DNA of 64,000 bases from Stropharia rugosoannulata (lineage: Eukaryota; Basidiomycota; Agaricomycetes; Agaricales; Strophariaceae). The notes beneath the pieces are model-generated. The model did no database searches. It saw only the letters and a program-made list of their open reading frames with translations, and had not been told where the DNA came from. Shown here in pieces: positions 1 to 11,778 of the stretch. The DNA lies in contig JANCIK010000007.1 in NCBI GenBank assembly GCA_028532985.1, positions 3,162,001 to 3,226,000 of the forward strand, written 5' to 3'. Numbering within the stretch: position 1 is the stretch's first letter; each line of letters starts with the position of its first letter. Made by a program: the position numbers and the translations under genes.

Positions 1-1500
1 CTATTCAAAGACATAATTTATATATACTTGACTCTGTAAACTAAGTAGTACACTAGACAAACTGTAATAGTACCATACATGATATCGTTGCATCTCCGAG
101 TCCGAGTCCTGTCTCTGCGCAGAAAAATGCCTGCAGCACAGACTGCGCGGCGTCATGCGGGACGACAAAGGCCCACACCCAGGGTAGGCGTGATCGCGGT
201 CGTCTTCCCCGGGCTCGAAGTAGCCTTCGCATTTGCGTTGCCCGAGTTTGAAGAGCTCGACGCCACTACAAAATAGGGTCTATGAGTAAAAATGCACCAA
301 ACAAGCAGTGAGCTTCAAAAATACTCACATCACATCATTGGTCGCACTGTACCTGCCAAAAGCGAGTGTTATTACTCAGGATGGAATAAAAGAGAACAAA
401 ACGCACGTGAAGGATGTCGATGACCGCCGCTGCTTACTCCTCGTTATTTAAGCTTGAGTCCAGGCTTCATCGATAAGCTGCTTCTTTGTCTTGTCCTCGA
501 CCCCGACTCTCCACCAACCTATTTGCTCGACCTGGATACCACCTCTTCTGGCTGCTGCTGCTTCTGCGCCCATATAAAGCCATTTTGTCAGCCTACAACC
601 ACACCATGGCCCGCATATGATGTGGGTGATGTCGATGTTGCTCCTGTTGCTGAGCATGCTGTTGGCGGCGCACCGTGCTTCAATATTAGAAGCGAGGGCG
701 TGGCGGTGTTGAACAGGATGGGGAAACTTCCCGTCGCCCACTATGGGGACATGCCACACTCTGTGTAATAGATAGGTAAGACATCTGCACCTTGTAATGA
801 AGAGATTGATGGGACTAACGGTCGGGTGATTAAGCAGCCTGGGGGCGTACTCACCAGGCCATCCAGCGGCCAAAAGACCCACTGGCGGCATCGAAACCAC
901 CGTGGGTACTATGTAGATGAAAAGAGAACGCCGTTAGAAATGGTAATCATATTTACTCACTTCGACACTCACCTTCGCGCATCCGTCTGGCGGAGCATGT
1001 CTGATGGCTGTCCAGGAGACGGCCAGCGCTCCTGTTGATATAAGCAATGTCGGTACGTTTGACTAAATCATTCATAGCTTCAAAAATGCTTACTTGTCGT
1101 GCCTACTGCGTTTCTGCCGCTGTATGGCACCATGGATAATTTGCCCATCTAAGAAGAAAATGTAAGACACTCAGGCTGACCCAGCATAAACGAACGGAAA
1201 GAACTTACGACCATCTCGATTGCTGGACACGAATATGGGCTATTGGACATACATGTCGTGTTTTATTCAGTGGCGTCCATGTCTGGAGGACGTTATAGTG
1301 CAACATACCTTCGGCCAAGAAGACAGCACTCAGTAGATTAACTGAGCTGTGGGCGGGAGCTTCCGCGATGGTGGACATAAGCACCGCTATCCCGAGGTTT
1401 AAAAGTTGTATTGTTCGCTCTCTAAACGAGAGCAGCCGCTGAATGTGCAGGCATGCGCTATAATGCAATAAAGTCCCTGGTTAGACGATGTAGACCTTGA
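1..1500 (-). other. Unresolved minus-strand exon fragments
   Basis: Several stretches read as plausible minus-strand exons with splice-like borders. One around 100-270 is GC-rich and cysteine-containing, and its frame includes GYFEPGEDD. One around 960-1040 ends at a GTGAG donor. A third, 448-780, is an open frame of roughly 100 codons ending in a stop at 448. I could not join them into one coherent protein and recognise no domain. The plus-strand reading of 454-768 is equally open, so even the strand is uncertain. This may be one multi-exon gene cut by the window edge, or several decayed pieces. Confidence 0.22.
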
Positions 1501-3211
1501 CACAGGTGTATGGTCTCACTGATCCATTCATATCATGTATCATTGTGCAAGCGTTGGCTCGCGCGAAGGTAGGGGTCTCGGTGTAGTCTCTGGTCTTTCA
1601 GTGGCAGTCTGATGTAATTACGATTAGCTAAGACGTGATTATAGACACAGAATGGGACGTACGAGCAAGTAAACCCCGGCAGAAGTACCGAGTGTGGTCT
1701 ACGGGACGGACTACGAACTAGCGGTATACAGAGAGCAACGGACTCAGGGAATACTCGCGTATGGGGGAAGAGGGCAGCGAAATATGTTCTGGCTATCGAT
1801 CCTCCTCACCGCCTTATATAGAAAATAAGAGCAAAGCAAGCGCATTCCAGAAGCGGCTAGTTGATTTTTTTTTTCAGTTGCTTTGCGTGCGAGGAACAGT
1901 GTGGGTGCAGCGCAGACAGTTTCCATATTAGAGAGGCTCATCTGATGCTGCGGTCTTCTATTTGGGTGCCACTCTGGACATACAGACCGCCTCATGGCCT
2001 CACTGTTCCTTCGCTAAAATGAACACCCTCCCTCCCGTGAAACAGTTTGTCAAAACCATTCATCCAACTCTTGGTATGTGGGAGGTTGCTAGGCCTCCCC
2101 AGATGTGTCATACAATAGATAAAGGTCGTGAGGCATTAAAGTCAGATTTTCGTCTGATGGGCAGTAACAGGAAGCAGCGCAGGACGCCGGAGAGCAGCCC
2201 AAACCGGGCAAACAAACACATACGATGAATGGGTATAAATTGAGCTTCGTGTGCGTATGGGTATGTAACTGACGTTCCATCTCTTCGGCCGGCGAATTAC
2301 TAAGCGTTTTCAATGAACGTGTTGCGCTTAAAGAGACCCAACTCGCCAACGCTCGCAATTGACACTGATGTATACGTGGGAATCTGTGATGGGAGGTTTT
2401 ATGGCGAGCGGTATCGACAACAAAAACGAATTTTGCATAATGATGCAACACTCACTGCTGGCAGTAGCCAGTTCTTTGTTGGGAAAAATGTAAAAAGTTG
2501 TATAATATGTTTAAAAGAATCCCTTTTACCAGCCATTTACTAGAGAAAAAGGTATCGGGCTTCCTATTTTGAACAAGCCCGAGGCAATTTCTTATGTTAA
2601 TCTAGCTGAAATATGTATTTCTGAGAAAGAGAAAATACATTTTATCCCATTTTTACCCAACATAAATTGATGGGCGCCAGCAGTGACTATCAGTTCTACA
2701 GAGCTCACCTCCTGCGCCTGTTAAAGCTTGGAAAGGCAATAAAAATGGGCTCTGCACCTGTAATCGCACAAATTTATGCTAAGTACATCATATCAATACT
2801 ACCACTTATAAGATTTTGCCAAAATTGTGGGTAAATATTGATCAAAAGCAGGTATTTTTATTCCAATCTATCCCAATCCACGGCTCGTCGGTAGGCGTAG
2901 CAACAGCAACAGGCAAGCGTCCACGCAATCATAATTAAAAATAACTGTGAAAAAAGAAGTCGAGAAAAATTGTTTGATGGCCGAGGCTGCCAGGCGCAAA
3001 AGATACCGAGATACAGTAAGCGCTTAGCCAGCAGTTCTTCTACGTATCCTGGCCGAGAAAAAATGATTTTTCGGAGAAGGAGTGACTCGAGAGCACGAAG
3101 ACTCAACGAAAACTGCGTGAGAAAATGATGCTAGTGGATGGGACAATTGCGGGCACCTGTTATCACCCGCTTTGATCAGACGCCGGGAGACACTCTAGAT
3201 GTTAACTTTGT
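1500..3211. other. No gene recognised
   Basis: AT-rich sequence with only short, mutually overlapping frames on both strands. I see no domain, clear splice structure, repeat or RNA gene. Confidence 0.4.
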
Positions 3212-3433
3212 TCATGGGGCGTTCTGTTTGCAACCATCTGGCGGGAAACCAGAGACAATGAAGGCCTGGGAAGGACAGATGCCGAATTCACAAGTGATTT
3301 TCGCATGCGCTTTGCCGTTAACCAGGATATTGGACGTCTGCTCAGTCAGTGGCACTGTACCACCACAGTATAGAGGCTGCGAGAATTTCTCAAAGGCGGC
3401 TTTGAGGGCGTTGAGCGAAGTGTTGTAAGACAT
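3212..3433 (-). pseudogene. Possible N-terminal fragment of a basidiomycete 2OG-Fe(II) oxygenase-like protein
   Basis: A 73-codon minus-strand frame begins MSYNTSLNALKAAFEKF and contains YCGGTVPL. This recalls the start of a large basidiomycete family of oxygenase-like proteins, in which a CxGT motif follows an ALKxAF helix. The frame stops at 3212 and no later part of the fold (no HxD...H iron ligands) is visible downstream, so it looks like a truncated relic. The family assignment is from remembered pattern only. It could be an unrelated open frame. Confidence 0.28.
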
Positions 3434-4196
3434 GATGAGTGCAATAAACTAATCGATAAGAAAACGAGGAGAGGTTTTAATATGCAGAGGGTGGCCCGTG
3501 CATCGTGGGTTACCTTTCCCACACACAAAACTATGAAATGCCTTAAATTTAGTGCTTCAAGTAGCACAATATGCGTTTCTGCACATACAGGCAAACAGCC
3601 GCAGCATTACAGACAAGAAGGTGCGCACGAGTTGGTTATGTTTCACCCCTAGGAGATGCAGTACCCTGAATTGCTCTCTGTGCGGTATGATCCAGTGGCT
3701 GCATAGAACCTGGCATCAGTTCAGCCCAAAGAGAAGATTGTATATGTCACTCACTCCAACTCACTCGCGCCCAACCAACGCCACTGCGCAAATACGAGCG
3801 TCAATTTCGAATTTGTTTGTTTGTCAATAAATACCTCCAAAACAGCCGCACTGCCGGCGCCGGGCCCGCACATAGCCGGTTTAAGTCGGCTCTCGCCGCA
3901 ATCACGGGTCTGTAAGGTTGGTCTCCTCCGCTCTATCATCACCATCGCCGCCGCCGCCGCCGACGACTGCCTCTTGTTCCTCATCGTCGAAACTGGTTGA
4001 GATTCTCTTCAGGCAATATCCCACTTTACGCTACATCTGATTGGGCCTTTACGAGGGTTCGAAATCGAACTTGTTATTCTCACTACGCAGGCACCCAACC
4101 GCAGAAAGTAGGAGAACGACCCAAAAACAGTCGAGGAACGGCTCAAAAGCATTCGAAGGACGACCCAAAAGCATTGAAAGATAGTAAGATAACAAG

Positions 4197-5516
4197 ATGG
4201 TCTCCCCACCGAAACCCTGGGAGCGCGCTGGCGCCGCAGCATCTACAACGGCGACCCCCTCTTCAACGGTATCAGCACCTGCGACAGGCGCAGGCGCATC
4301 GACATCAGTCCCTACCGTACCCGAACGACCGTCATCTATTCTCCCAAGTTCTTCCGCTGTCGCCACAACACAGGGAACGACGCCGTACTCATCATATGGC
4401 GCACAGCCGTACTCCCGCATAGGAGGCTACGGCGGATTGGGCTCATACGGCGGCATGGGGACTTCGTATGGAAGCTATGGCGGTCTTGGGTCGTCTTACG
4501 GAGGCCTAGGGTCGTACGGTTCAACGTACGGCGGCTATGGCGGTCTCGGTGGAACGTACGGCGGATACGGCGGGATGGGGTACTCAGGTATGGGAGGGTA
4601 TGGCGGGGGTATGGGGATGGGGATGGGTATGGGTATGAACCCTCTTCTGGCAGGGCAACCTGCAATCGGTCCAGACGGCAACCCGCTCCCACCACAACCA
4701 TCTCTGACACAAACTCTTGAAGCGACAACAGCACAGACCTTTGCGCTGCTACACGGTATCGTGCAGACGTTCGGCGGCGTCGCACAGATGGTAGAGAGCA
4801 CATTCGTAGCGACGCATTCATCCTTCTTCGCCATGGTCGGCGTTATCGACCAGTTTGGCCAGCTGCGGAACGCCCTGGGAAGTGTCTTGGGTGTGTTCGG
4901 CCTGCTGAAGTGGCTGCGCTCCCTGCTCCTCGGGGAGTCTGCTTCGGGGTCGGGAGCGGGAGCGGGAGGTGGAGCTATGGATTCCGAGTTCCGCGCGTTC
5001 CTTGCGGGGCGTCCAGTGGCCCCAGGTGTGGCCGGTGCGCAGGGACAGAGCGCCCCAGGACAGCCAAAAGCAAGCAGAAAGCCCCTCGTGCTCTTCCTCC
5101 TCGCAGTCTTCGGCATACCCTACGCAATGACGAAACTCATTAACGTCCTCGCCGCCCGTGCGCGCGCACAACAAGGCCAACTCCTACCCGGGGGGCTCGG
5201 GCAATCACTTCCCCCTCTCGACCCCTCGACCCTCCCCTTTGCGCGTGCGCTGTACAAGTTCGACGCTGCGAACCCGTCCGAGCTAAGTTTGAAAGAAAAC
5301 GAAATCGTCGCCGTGCTTGGAAAGCTTGACCCGCGGACGGGTGCGGAGGTAGATCCGCGCATGGAGCTTGACGCTTCCGTAGGTACGGGAGAGTGGTGGC
5401 GTGGGCGGACAAGGGACGGCCGTGAGGGCTGGTTCCCGCGCAAATGGGTTGAGGTGCTAGAGAGAAGAAAAGGAGAGGAGGTGAAGAAAGAAGAGGAGGT
5501 GAAGGCGGATGCATAA
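4197..5516 (+). CDS. PEX13: Peroxin-13, peroxisomal membrane import docking protein
   Basis: A single-exon 439-aa protein. PEX13 sits in the peroxisomal membrane and, with PEX14, forms the docking and translocation site for PEX5-bound matrix proteins. Visible parts, in order, are a Ser/Thr/Pro-rich N-terminus opening MVSPPKPWER, a Tyr-Gly repeat region at about 64-147 rich in GGYGG and SYGG units, a conserved helical part at about 170-245, a hydrophobic membrane segment at about 296-316, and a C-terminal SH3 domain at about 347-422. The SH3 shows ALYKFDA, the tryptophan pair GEWWRGR and the closing GWFPRKWVEV. The domain order and length fit fungal PEX13. The tail is Lys/Glu-rich. The ATG at 4197 is the first in this frame in a purine-rich context (aacaagATGG). 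No intron is evident, unlike most neighbouring genes. Confidence 0.93.
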   Translation: MVSPPKPWERAGAAASTTATPSSTVSAPATGAGASTSVPTVPERPSSILPSSSAVATTQGTTPYSSYGAQPYSRIGGYGGLGSYGGMGTSYGSYGGLGSSYGGLGSYGSTYGGYGGLGGTYGGYGGMGYSGMGGYGGGMGMGMGMGMNPLLAGQPAIGPDGNPLPPQPSLTQTLEATTAQTFALLHGIVQTFGGVAQMVESTFVATHSSFFAMVGVIDQFGQLRNALGSVLGVFGLLKWLRSLLLGESASGSGAGAGGGAMDSEFRAFLAGRPVAPGVAGAQGQSAPGQPKASRKPLVLFLLAVFGIPYAMTKLINVLAARARAQQGQLLPGGLGQSLPPLDPSTLPFARALYKFDAANPSELSLKENEIVAVLGKLDPRTGAEVDPRMELDASVGTGEWWRGRTRDGREGWFPRKWVEVLERRKGEEVKKEEEVKADA

Positions 5517-6552
5517 TTGTATTCTCTGTCGTTCTTTGTCGGTATCTTCTCAGTTTTATCTTCCCTTCGTTTCACTTGTTTTGTGTTTTTTTGCTATGTT
5601 ATGCTTGTATTCCAGCCGACTACGGATTCAGCATGCTGGGCCACCCTCGGTCATGTCTGCTTCATCTATCAGTCAGGCTCAAAACTTGTATTTTCACACT
5701 CTCGATACATCCCAGTATGCAATAATACCACCACATTTGTACTTACCTCGCAATAATATCAGTGTTATAAAAGCTGCAGTATGCCATATTGGGACGAGAA
5801 AACATCAGTCGATGTAGGAAGGCGACCCACAATGTACGGCCCATTGCGTATCAAAGCTCCGATGTCCCTTCGTTTCCGTGTCGGTTAACATCACAAAACG
5901 CTGATACTTCAATAACGACGTCAGATATATTTTGGTGTGTCAACTCCGTCCTCAGTGCGCGGCAGTGAGCACGGCAGTCATTCTTATCATGTGGCAGAGC
6001 GGCGTTTAAAATCATGCTCGACAACAACAGCATTACGAACATCGGTACATCGGGGTTGGTTTGCAAGGTATTATAAATGCATGGCTTATTGAGTTAAAGT
6101 CTTGATTACGAGCTTCAAGCGTCATGAGATAGGCGCAAATACCTTGCTACGCCGGCCAGCATTCATATGCGCTATAGTTCTTTTTATTCCCTTGTGCTAG
6201 GAAATAAAAATGTTCCATGTAGTAGGTGCAAGGAGGAGAGACTAATCAAAATTTAGTGTCCCATGATAGGAGAACTGGGCCGATTCAGTACAATATAATG
6301 ATGCAATGAATGCATATTTACTTCTGCCTCTATCGCGCTGGAGTTCCGCACTATTTTGTCACTCAAAAATCGCCAAAGGGAAAGTACTAGGTTCTAACAT
6401 TTGTACCATCAGGTCGACACATTGAAAGTTGACAGTGAGTATGACTGGCTAGCCAGCGATTTGCGGCGCAAACTTCAAATATCTGGCTCGTGATTTTGGA
6501 ACCTTCCACTTTCGACATTTTAGGTCCAGAGCACATATCTAGGGTGTTCAGG
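5517..6552. other. Intergenic, no gene recognised
   Basis: PEX13 3' flank followed by AT-rich sequence. Short frames exist on both strands but none has codon structure, splice sites or a motif I can support. Confidence 0.45.
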
Positions 6553-6560
6553 TATAAAAG
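6553..6560 (+). promoter_or_regulatory. TATA box for the small secreted-protein gene
   Basis: TATAAAAG lies 87 nt upstream of the ATG at 6640. The spacing leaves room for a transcription start about 30 nt downstream and a short 5' leader. Confidence 0.5.
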
Positions 6561-6639
6561 TCTCCTGTGTGTTGGCGTCAGGACAACGGCAACGCACCCT
6601 CGCAAGTACTACACAATCAGGTCATCAACAAATTGCAAG

Positions 6640-6855
6640 ATGCGGCGCTTTGCTCTTTTTCTGTTAATCCTCAACTTCGGCGGCGTTTTAGTGGTCTCTG
6701 CCCAAGACGTAGAAGGTTGCGTGAAAAAGTGCGACGAGGAACTCAAGGTATGCGCCAACAAAGCAGGGTCGGATTTCAACTCTGGTCTCAGATGGTACTA
6801 CAACTTCTGTAGCTTATTCTCTAATCTTAATTTGACCCTGACTCATGGTAACTAA
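6640..6855 (+). CDS. Small cysteine-containing secreted protein, 5' exon(s)
   Basis: The ATG at 6640 opens MRRFALFLLILNFGGVLVVS, a standard signal peptide with a likely cleavage after SAQ. A short polar stretch with paired cysteines follows (VEGCVKKCDEELKVCANKAG). The frame runs to a stop at 6855, but the last 20 or so codons look intronic. A GTACTA donor candidate follows the codon near 6794 and no acceptor could be chosen with confidence, so the 3' structure is unresolved. A TATA box lies upstream. Small secreted cysteine proteins are common in basidiomycetes; no specific function can be assigned. Confidence 0.4.
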   Translation: MRRFALFLLILNFGGVLVVSAQDVEGCVKKCDEELKVCANKAGSDFNSGLRWYYNFCSLFSNLNLTLTHGN

Positions 6856-8521
6856 AATGCTCACCTCAACTGTATTGTTGAATGCATCTACGGACCCTCC
6901 AAATGACCTATCAACGTTCAACGTTCAACGCCTAATCAGACTGAGCGGTGCCTCGTCTGTTTACAATTCAGAGTCTGGTGAGAATAGGCAGTACCACTTG
7001 TTCAATCTACTACGTAAATACTTAAACAAGAAACTTTTATGTGACAGTGTCAAGAAACTTGTATTGCTGTGCCGAAACTCGTATTACAGGTACAGCAAAT
7101 GGTAGACCCCAGAGTAGATATTGCTTCGAGTTATTTAAAAGCGGCCTCATAACATCTATAAAAATATGGGCTATCATTTTGTTCTACTAAAGAAAATTGG
7201 TTCTCTATATGGCGACTAGAGCGCTCCAGGTAATCCACGAAGCAGCATGCGAAGCTCAAGGTAAATATCACTGCTGGCGCCTACCTATGTTTCATGGCCA
7301 AAAATGTGCCGGCGAACATGTCATGTTTTCAAATCGACATGTATGGCTCACAAAAAGGCAACAAAAAGTCGTCGGGGTTCCCTTAAATGGCAAGACCGAT
7401 GCCTTTTTGCCCGCCAAAACTATGCCACCAAAAACATGACATATCTGGAAGCACATTTTTGGTCACCAAACACAGGTCAGCGCCAGCAGTGTATGCGATG
7501 TGCGTTCCTAGAACACGTCAACTATTTTCAAATAACTTCCGTGCACTCATTGTCCTGACATAAATAAAAAAGCTGAGCTCATCCTCCGAACTCGCCTGGG
7601 TCTCGGTCCCAATTGAGTTCCACACTTTCACGTCGGCATCGCTAAATCATTGCCACACATTCCGGCAGCGCACATCATGAATTTTAAGCCATATTGAAGA
7701 CGCATTACCTTATCAGGCCGTCACGAAAGCAGTCGCTCACAGGACTCCGAGGAGCCGTGATTCTCATTTCTCACGGGTTTCGGGATACGTAACATCTATT
7801 GTTAACGCACTGCAAAAATAAGTATACTCAAGACATGTACTTACAGATTGAACCTGACAGCTCAGAATCTGAAATACAGTTCCGAAGAGCCGTCCGAGAG
7901 TCCCGACATATCATGCGGCTTAAAGGTACCAACAAGCATTAGTATGATGTACCCGCCATGCTATGTTGGTCGAACTTGAGATTACTGTAGAAGCTTGACA
8001 ATTCCGCTTTTTTTAAGTAAAGCTCGTTGCTAAGAACAATTCCATTTACCTGTATATGTACCCTATTTGACTTACAGAACGTTGTATATGCTTTGTGTCT
8101 CACCTTCAAATGGAATTATTAAGTACTATATCTCAGCCAGTAAAAGCTCATCGTACGTGGGCTTTATCAATTTCCTGTCTATCATTCATAGACAGCTCTG
8201 AAGTCGATCAGAACCACTAACTCTGGCTGACACATGTCGAAGCAATGTATCCGATTTTGTTCCGTTAAGCAGAATTGCAACATTTTCCTTCGAGAAGCTG
8301 CGGTATTTTCCATTTTTGTGAATCAAGTCACAGGATGAGAGAAGAACTGATTGCTTGCGTCTTCTCACTTACTCATGCAGTGAGTATAATAAACCGCACT
8401 GCACTTTAAAAGGCGAGCTTCAAAGGGCGAGGGTTGGCACCAGCCTCGTAAAGTCAGTCTCTAGGCAAGTACTCTTCCAGGTGAACTTCAACGACTAGGC
8501 TAATTATATAGCAGCCAAATA
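6856..8521. other. Intergenic, no gene recognised
   Basis: AT-rich DNA. Short frames at 7197-7558 overlap one another and carry no motif. I see no repeats, RNA genes or splice-consistent exons. The small secreted gene's missing 3' exons, if any, would lie at its left end. Confidence 0.4.
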
Positions 8522-9534
8522 ATGTTCACATCAATGACTCCCCGGCCTATGACCCTGTTCATATTACTTGCTTTGTATGCTCTCAATATCATCGCAACTC
8601 CAACTGTGCCAGTAAGCTGAATCTGTTCCCGGGAGTCAGCGCAATATGTAGTAACCTCTCACTTCTACAGCGTACCAGTGATGCTGATGAACTAGTGAAG
8701 ATCCCTGGTGGCATGATGCCAAAATCGAACGTACACACCGTCCCACCAGGCGGCAAAGTGGTGCACTCGGCAACCGAGGTCAAGCTCCTCGACGCCGACA
8801 ACACCGTCCTCTTTACCTCGCCTCTGAAGAACACAAAGACCCCTCGCCTCAATCTCAATAAGCGTAATGCAACTGGCACCAAATCCACCGTCGTATCGCG
8901 GGATCTACAGTCTGCAACCATCGCCGCCTTCGCGCATCCACCCAGCGTATCAGCGTTTCAGTCGTCTTGGCCGCTGCCGCCGCTGCCGCAAGTGAACAGC
9001 GGCCAGCTGCTGATGTACTTCGCGGCGCTCGCGCCGGCTAACATAGACGCGCTGATTCAGCCCACGCTTCAGTACGGCGTGTCTGCAGCAGGAGGCGGGC
9101 CGTTCTGGAGCCTTGCGTCCTGGTTTATCACGGAAGAACAGGTCTTCGTGAGCAACCTCACGCAGTTGCCCAATCCGCTGTCGGTGACGCTAATGTCCTT
9201 CGTTGTCAGTGAAAGCCAGTTTACAGGCACAGCTACAACGAACACCTGGTTTTGCGGGTTCGGCCAGTTTGAGTCCGAGTCGGGTCTAAATATAGCGACC
9301 GAGGAGGATTTCAACGTTGCGGTTGTCGGATTGGAAATTTTTGACGCCATCTCAATTAATAATCTTCCGAACGCCGACACAGATATTCTTGATATTAATC
9401 TTCTTACGGAAGAGGACGTAGAATTCTCTCCTTTTAACTGGGAATTCTCTAATGATACGGCGGACGGAATCACTATAAGTGCGGGACCGGAGCAGTTTAG
9501 TGGAGAAGAGCCGTCACTGATTATCGTGTACTAG
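8522..9534 (+). CDS. Secreted protein with signal peptide, unknown family
   Basis: Two exons, 8522-8611 and 8671-9534, joined by a 59-nt GTAAGC...CTACAG intron in phase 0, give a 317-aa protein. Exon 1 encodes a hydrophobic leader (LFILLALYALNIIATP) typical of a signal peptide. The mature part begins with a polar segment, then a Trp/Phe-rich, probably beta-rich region with FWSLASWFITEEQVF, the two N-glycosylation-type sites NLT and NDT, and WFCGFGQFESE. The pattern recalls fungal concanavalin-like secreted proteins, but I cannot identify catalytic residues and do not assign an activity. The C-terminus is acidic. The start was chosen because it supplies the leader and a clean splice. The sequence is far more GC-rich than its surroundings. 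Confidence 0.72.
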
Positions 9535-10397
9535 CGCACAGTAGTATCTCGCTTGTTGGCTCCGATTTACATATATTTCTTTGACATACAATAAAACCAG
9601 AAGGCCATTAATGTGCCATTCTAGGCTAATGATGATTGTCAAACAAATCGTCAATTGCAAGCAGAGACAGTCAGCGCGCGATTATCGGGCCGGAAGGCCG
9701 ATACAGCCCCCAAAGGGCTAAAACCATCATCCGGGCTTGATCCGGGCGCCTATTTTTGAATAAAAGGCGCGCAAACGCAGAACTAACTGAGCAAGGCTCT
9801 TTGCAATAGAACTGAGTACATAGTATGCATAGTTGTAGCCGGCTATCAAGAAGAGGGCTTCCCGGAGCAACAGCACAAGTATTACCTGAATCGAATTACG
9901 CAACAGGCCGTTGAACTTGACAGGATGATGAACAAACAAGATCTTCTCAATGGACAGATGGGCTTGATATGCCAATCAACCGTAATGTCAGAGCCACAGA
10001 TTATATCATCAGAATACGAGGTTATCATCAGAGTATTCACTAGAAGGTACGCCATAGGTAGTTATATTGCTCTGAAACAGATTTTCTTGTTCGTAGAGCT
10101 TGTCATATCATTTACGCATTCTATAAGTGTACCTATCTCTGATGTTAGTTCTGAGCAGTTCTGCTGGTCAAATAAAGGTACATACAATATCCACGACTCA
10201 AGCGCACGTCGCACTGTTATATTCACATCTGACACTATCTCTATCCCCTCGGTGGAAGGCGTCTGGACTTCCCTCACAACGTCAGTAACTGCGAATGCCA
10301 CCCGTGCCAGAGCTTGAAGTGGGCCCAGGTTTGATATTATACATTTATTGAATATGGTTTTGCCATGTTAAAATGCTGTTCGGTTTTTCAATTGCAG
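9535..10397. other. Intergenic or unresolved 5' exons of the next gene
   Basis: Contains a GC-rich imperfect palindromic patch at 9685-9750 (gggccggaaggcc, cccccaaaggg, ccgggcttgatccggg). Further right is an open plus-strand stretch up to about 10317 that could include 5' exons of the downstream membrane-protein gene. No signal peptide or extracellular domain could be recognised. Confidence 0.35.
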
Positions 10398-10793
10398 GCT
10401 CGGTCTCATCACCGCATGCGGCGAAGAGCAGCCTCCTTCCTAAATCGACAGAAACACCACAGTCAGTGACGGTGGATCCGGGATTGAGCTTTATATTAAC
10501 TGAGCCGACGACGCGTAGTACGTTCTGCAGAGTGCCTTGAATCCACTGATCTTAGCACCGACACTACTCACTTGTAGGTATCCAGTCTTCAACGACGGTA
10601 ACGATCATTGTGGGGTCAAGCTTTATATTAACTGAGCCGACGAGTACGTCAGGTAGAGCTGCTAGTATATATCTGAGTATTCTATTACTCTGCTAATACT
10701 TGGCACATACAGATAAAACGGAAACACACTCGATAACGGTGGATCCGGGTTCAAGTTTCATATTAACTGAGACGTTTCTGAGTCCCAAGTCAG
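10398..10793 (+). repeat. Three tandemly duplicated exons (TVDPG-SSFILTE units)
   Basis: Exons 10398-10514, 10578-10652 and 10713-10793 carry the near-identical string tttatattaactgag or tttcatattaactgag, preceded by gtggatccggg in the first and third. All three are flanked by introns of 60-63 nt and all are in phase 1, so each can be added or skipped without breaking the frame. Confidence 0.7.
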
Positions 10794-11778
10794 GTAGAGA
10801 GTAATTTACGCCTGTGAAGTGTATACTAGCTCGGCTACTAAATTTCTCACTTACAGCTAGCATAACTACACTATCGGATTCGGCGCATACGTCAAAGTCC
10901 AGTAGTACAACGTCTGGCAATACTGTTGGAGACTCAAGCTCGAGCTCATCCTTCACTACTGTATTGAATAGTAATACCTCATCCACTTCGATGAGAATTT
11001 GACTCTTACCGCCCCTCCAGTACCTACAGATTCGACGAACACAGCTCTGCCCGCTTCTCAATCGAGCCGCGGTCTCACCTCCACCCGCTTTCCACCCGGG
11101 GCCGTCGCAGGGATTACAGTCATTCTCTTATTCATCGCGACGTGCTGCCTATGTGTATACCGCTGGAAACGGTATTCCAAGAAAGCGCGAACCGGGGGAG
11201 AACTTGAAGACGGCGACGCGGCTTTGGTGTCTCTTGCCAGAAGTAAGTCGGTACGGTACATTTGGGCACAGCATAGCTGACAGATATTGCCGCATTGAAA
11301 CTCCGTGTGAATAGCGCGGTCCTCCGAGTCTGCGAGCATGACAACCCCCCGACCCTTTGTCCTGGACCCCGCCGCGCCTAAGTGTGCGGGCATTGGGTGG
11401 GACAGCACCGTATCAGAACAGCTGGACCACAAGTGGGTCATACTGGAGATGAAAGCAGTCGGCGGTGCTGCACCCCCGGGCCGAAATTCCGATACGCTCT
11501 CTACGCAGACTCACGAGATGGTCAAACAGGGTCCAGGCGGACTAGGTTCCAGTAGTACGCAGCGCGAAAGTTCGTCGTCGGCGACCGTAGTTTCTGCTAT
11601 GACACATGCCAAGCTCCGCTCGTCGAGTATCACATCCTCTGTTACTACTGGTCTAAGCACGGGCGGGGATGTGCAGTCTATAGTTATATCGTCGGGCGCG
11701 CCCCCAACATACCGTTCACGGCTCAGCAGTCAGATAAACTTCTGGTCTCGTCATGTTTCAATTTTGAAGAGCCTGTGA
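10398..11778 (+). CDS. Single-pass membrane protein with Ser/Thr-rich stalk and PPTY tail (5' end unresolved)
   Basis: Six phase-1/phase-1 exons can be joined: 10398-10514, 10578-10652, 10713-10793, 10857-10970, 11021-11242 and 11315-11778 (stop). The first three each encode a variant of TVDPGSSFILTE. The fourth is a Ser/Thr stalk. The fifth has a 20-residue hydrophobic helix (AVAGITVILLFIATCCLCVY) followed by a basic stop-transfer RWKRYSKK. The last is a cytoplasmic tail ending near APPTYRSRLSSQ. Basidiomycete genomes carry many such receptor-like proteins with an N-terminal beta-rich domain, but here the N-terminal exons were not found. They may lie at 9.9-10.4 kb or be lost. Intron phases and the tail match the minus-strand gene at 17611-19265. 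Confidence 0.6.

Noticed and set aside
9685..9750. GC palindromes as a terminator or origin
   Set aside because: Imperfect short palindromes with no supporting context in a eukaryotic genome.
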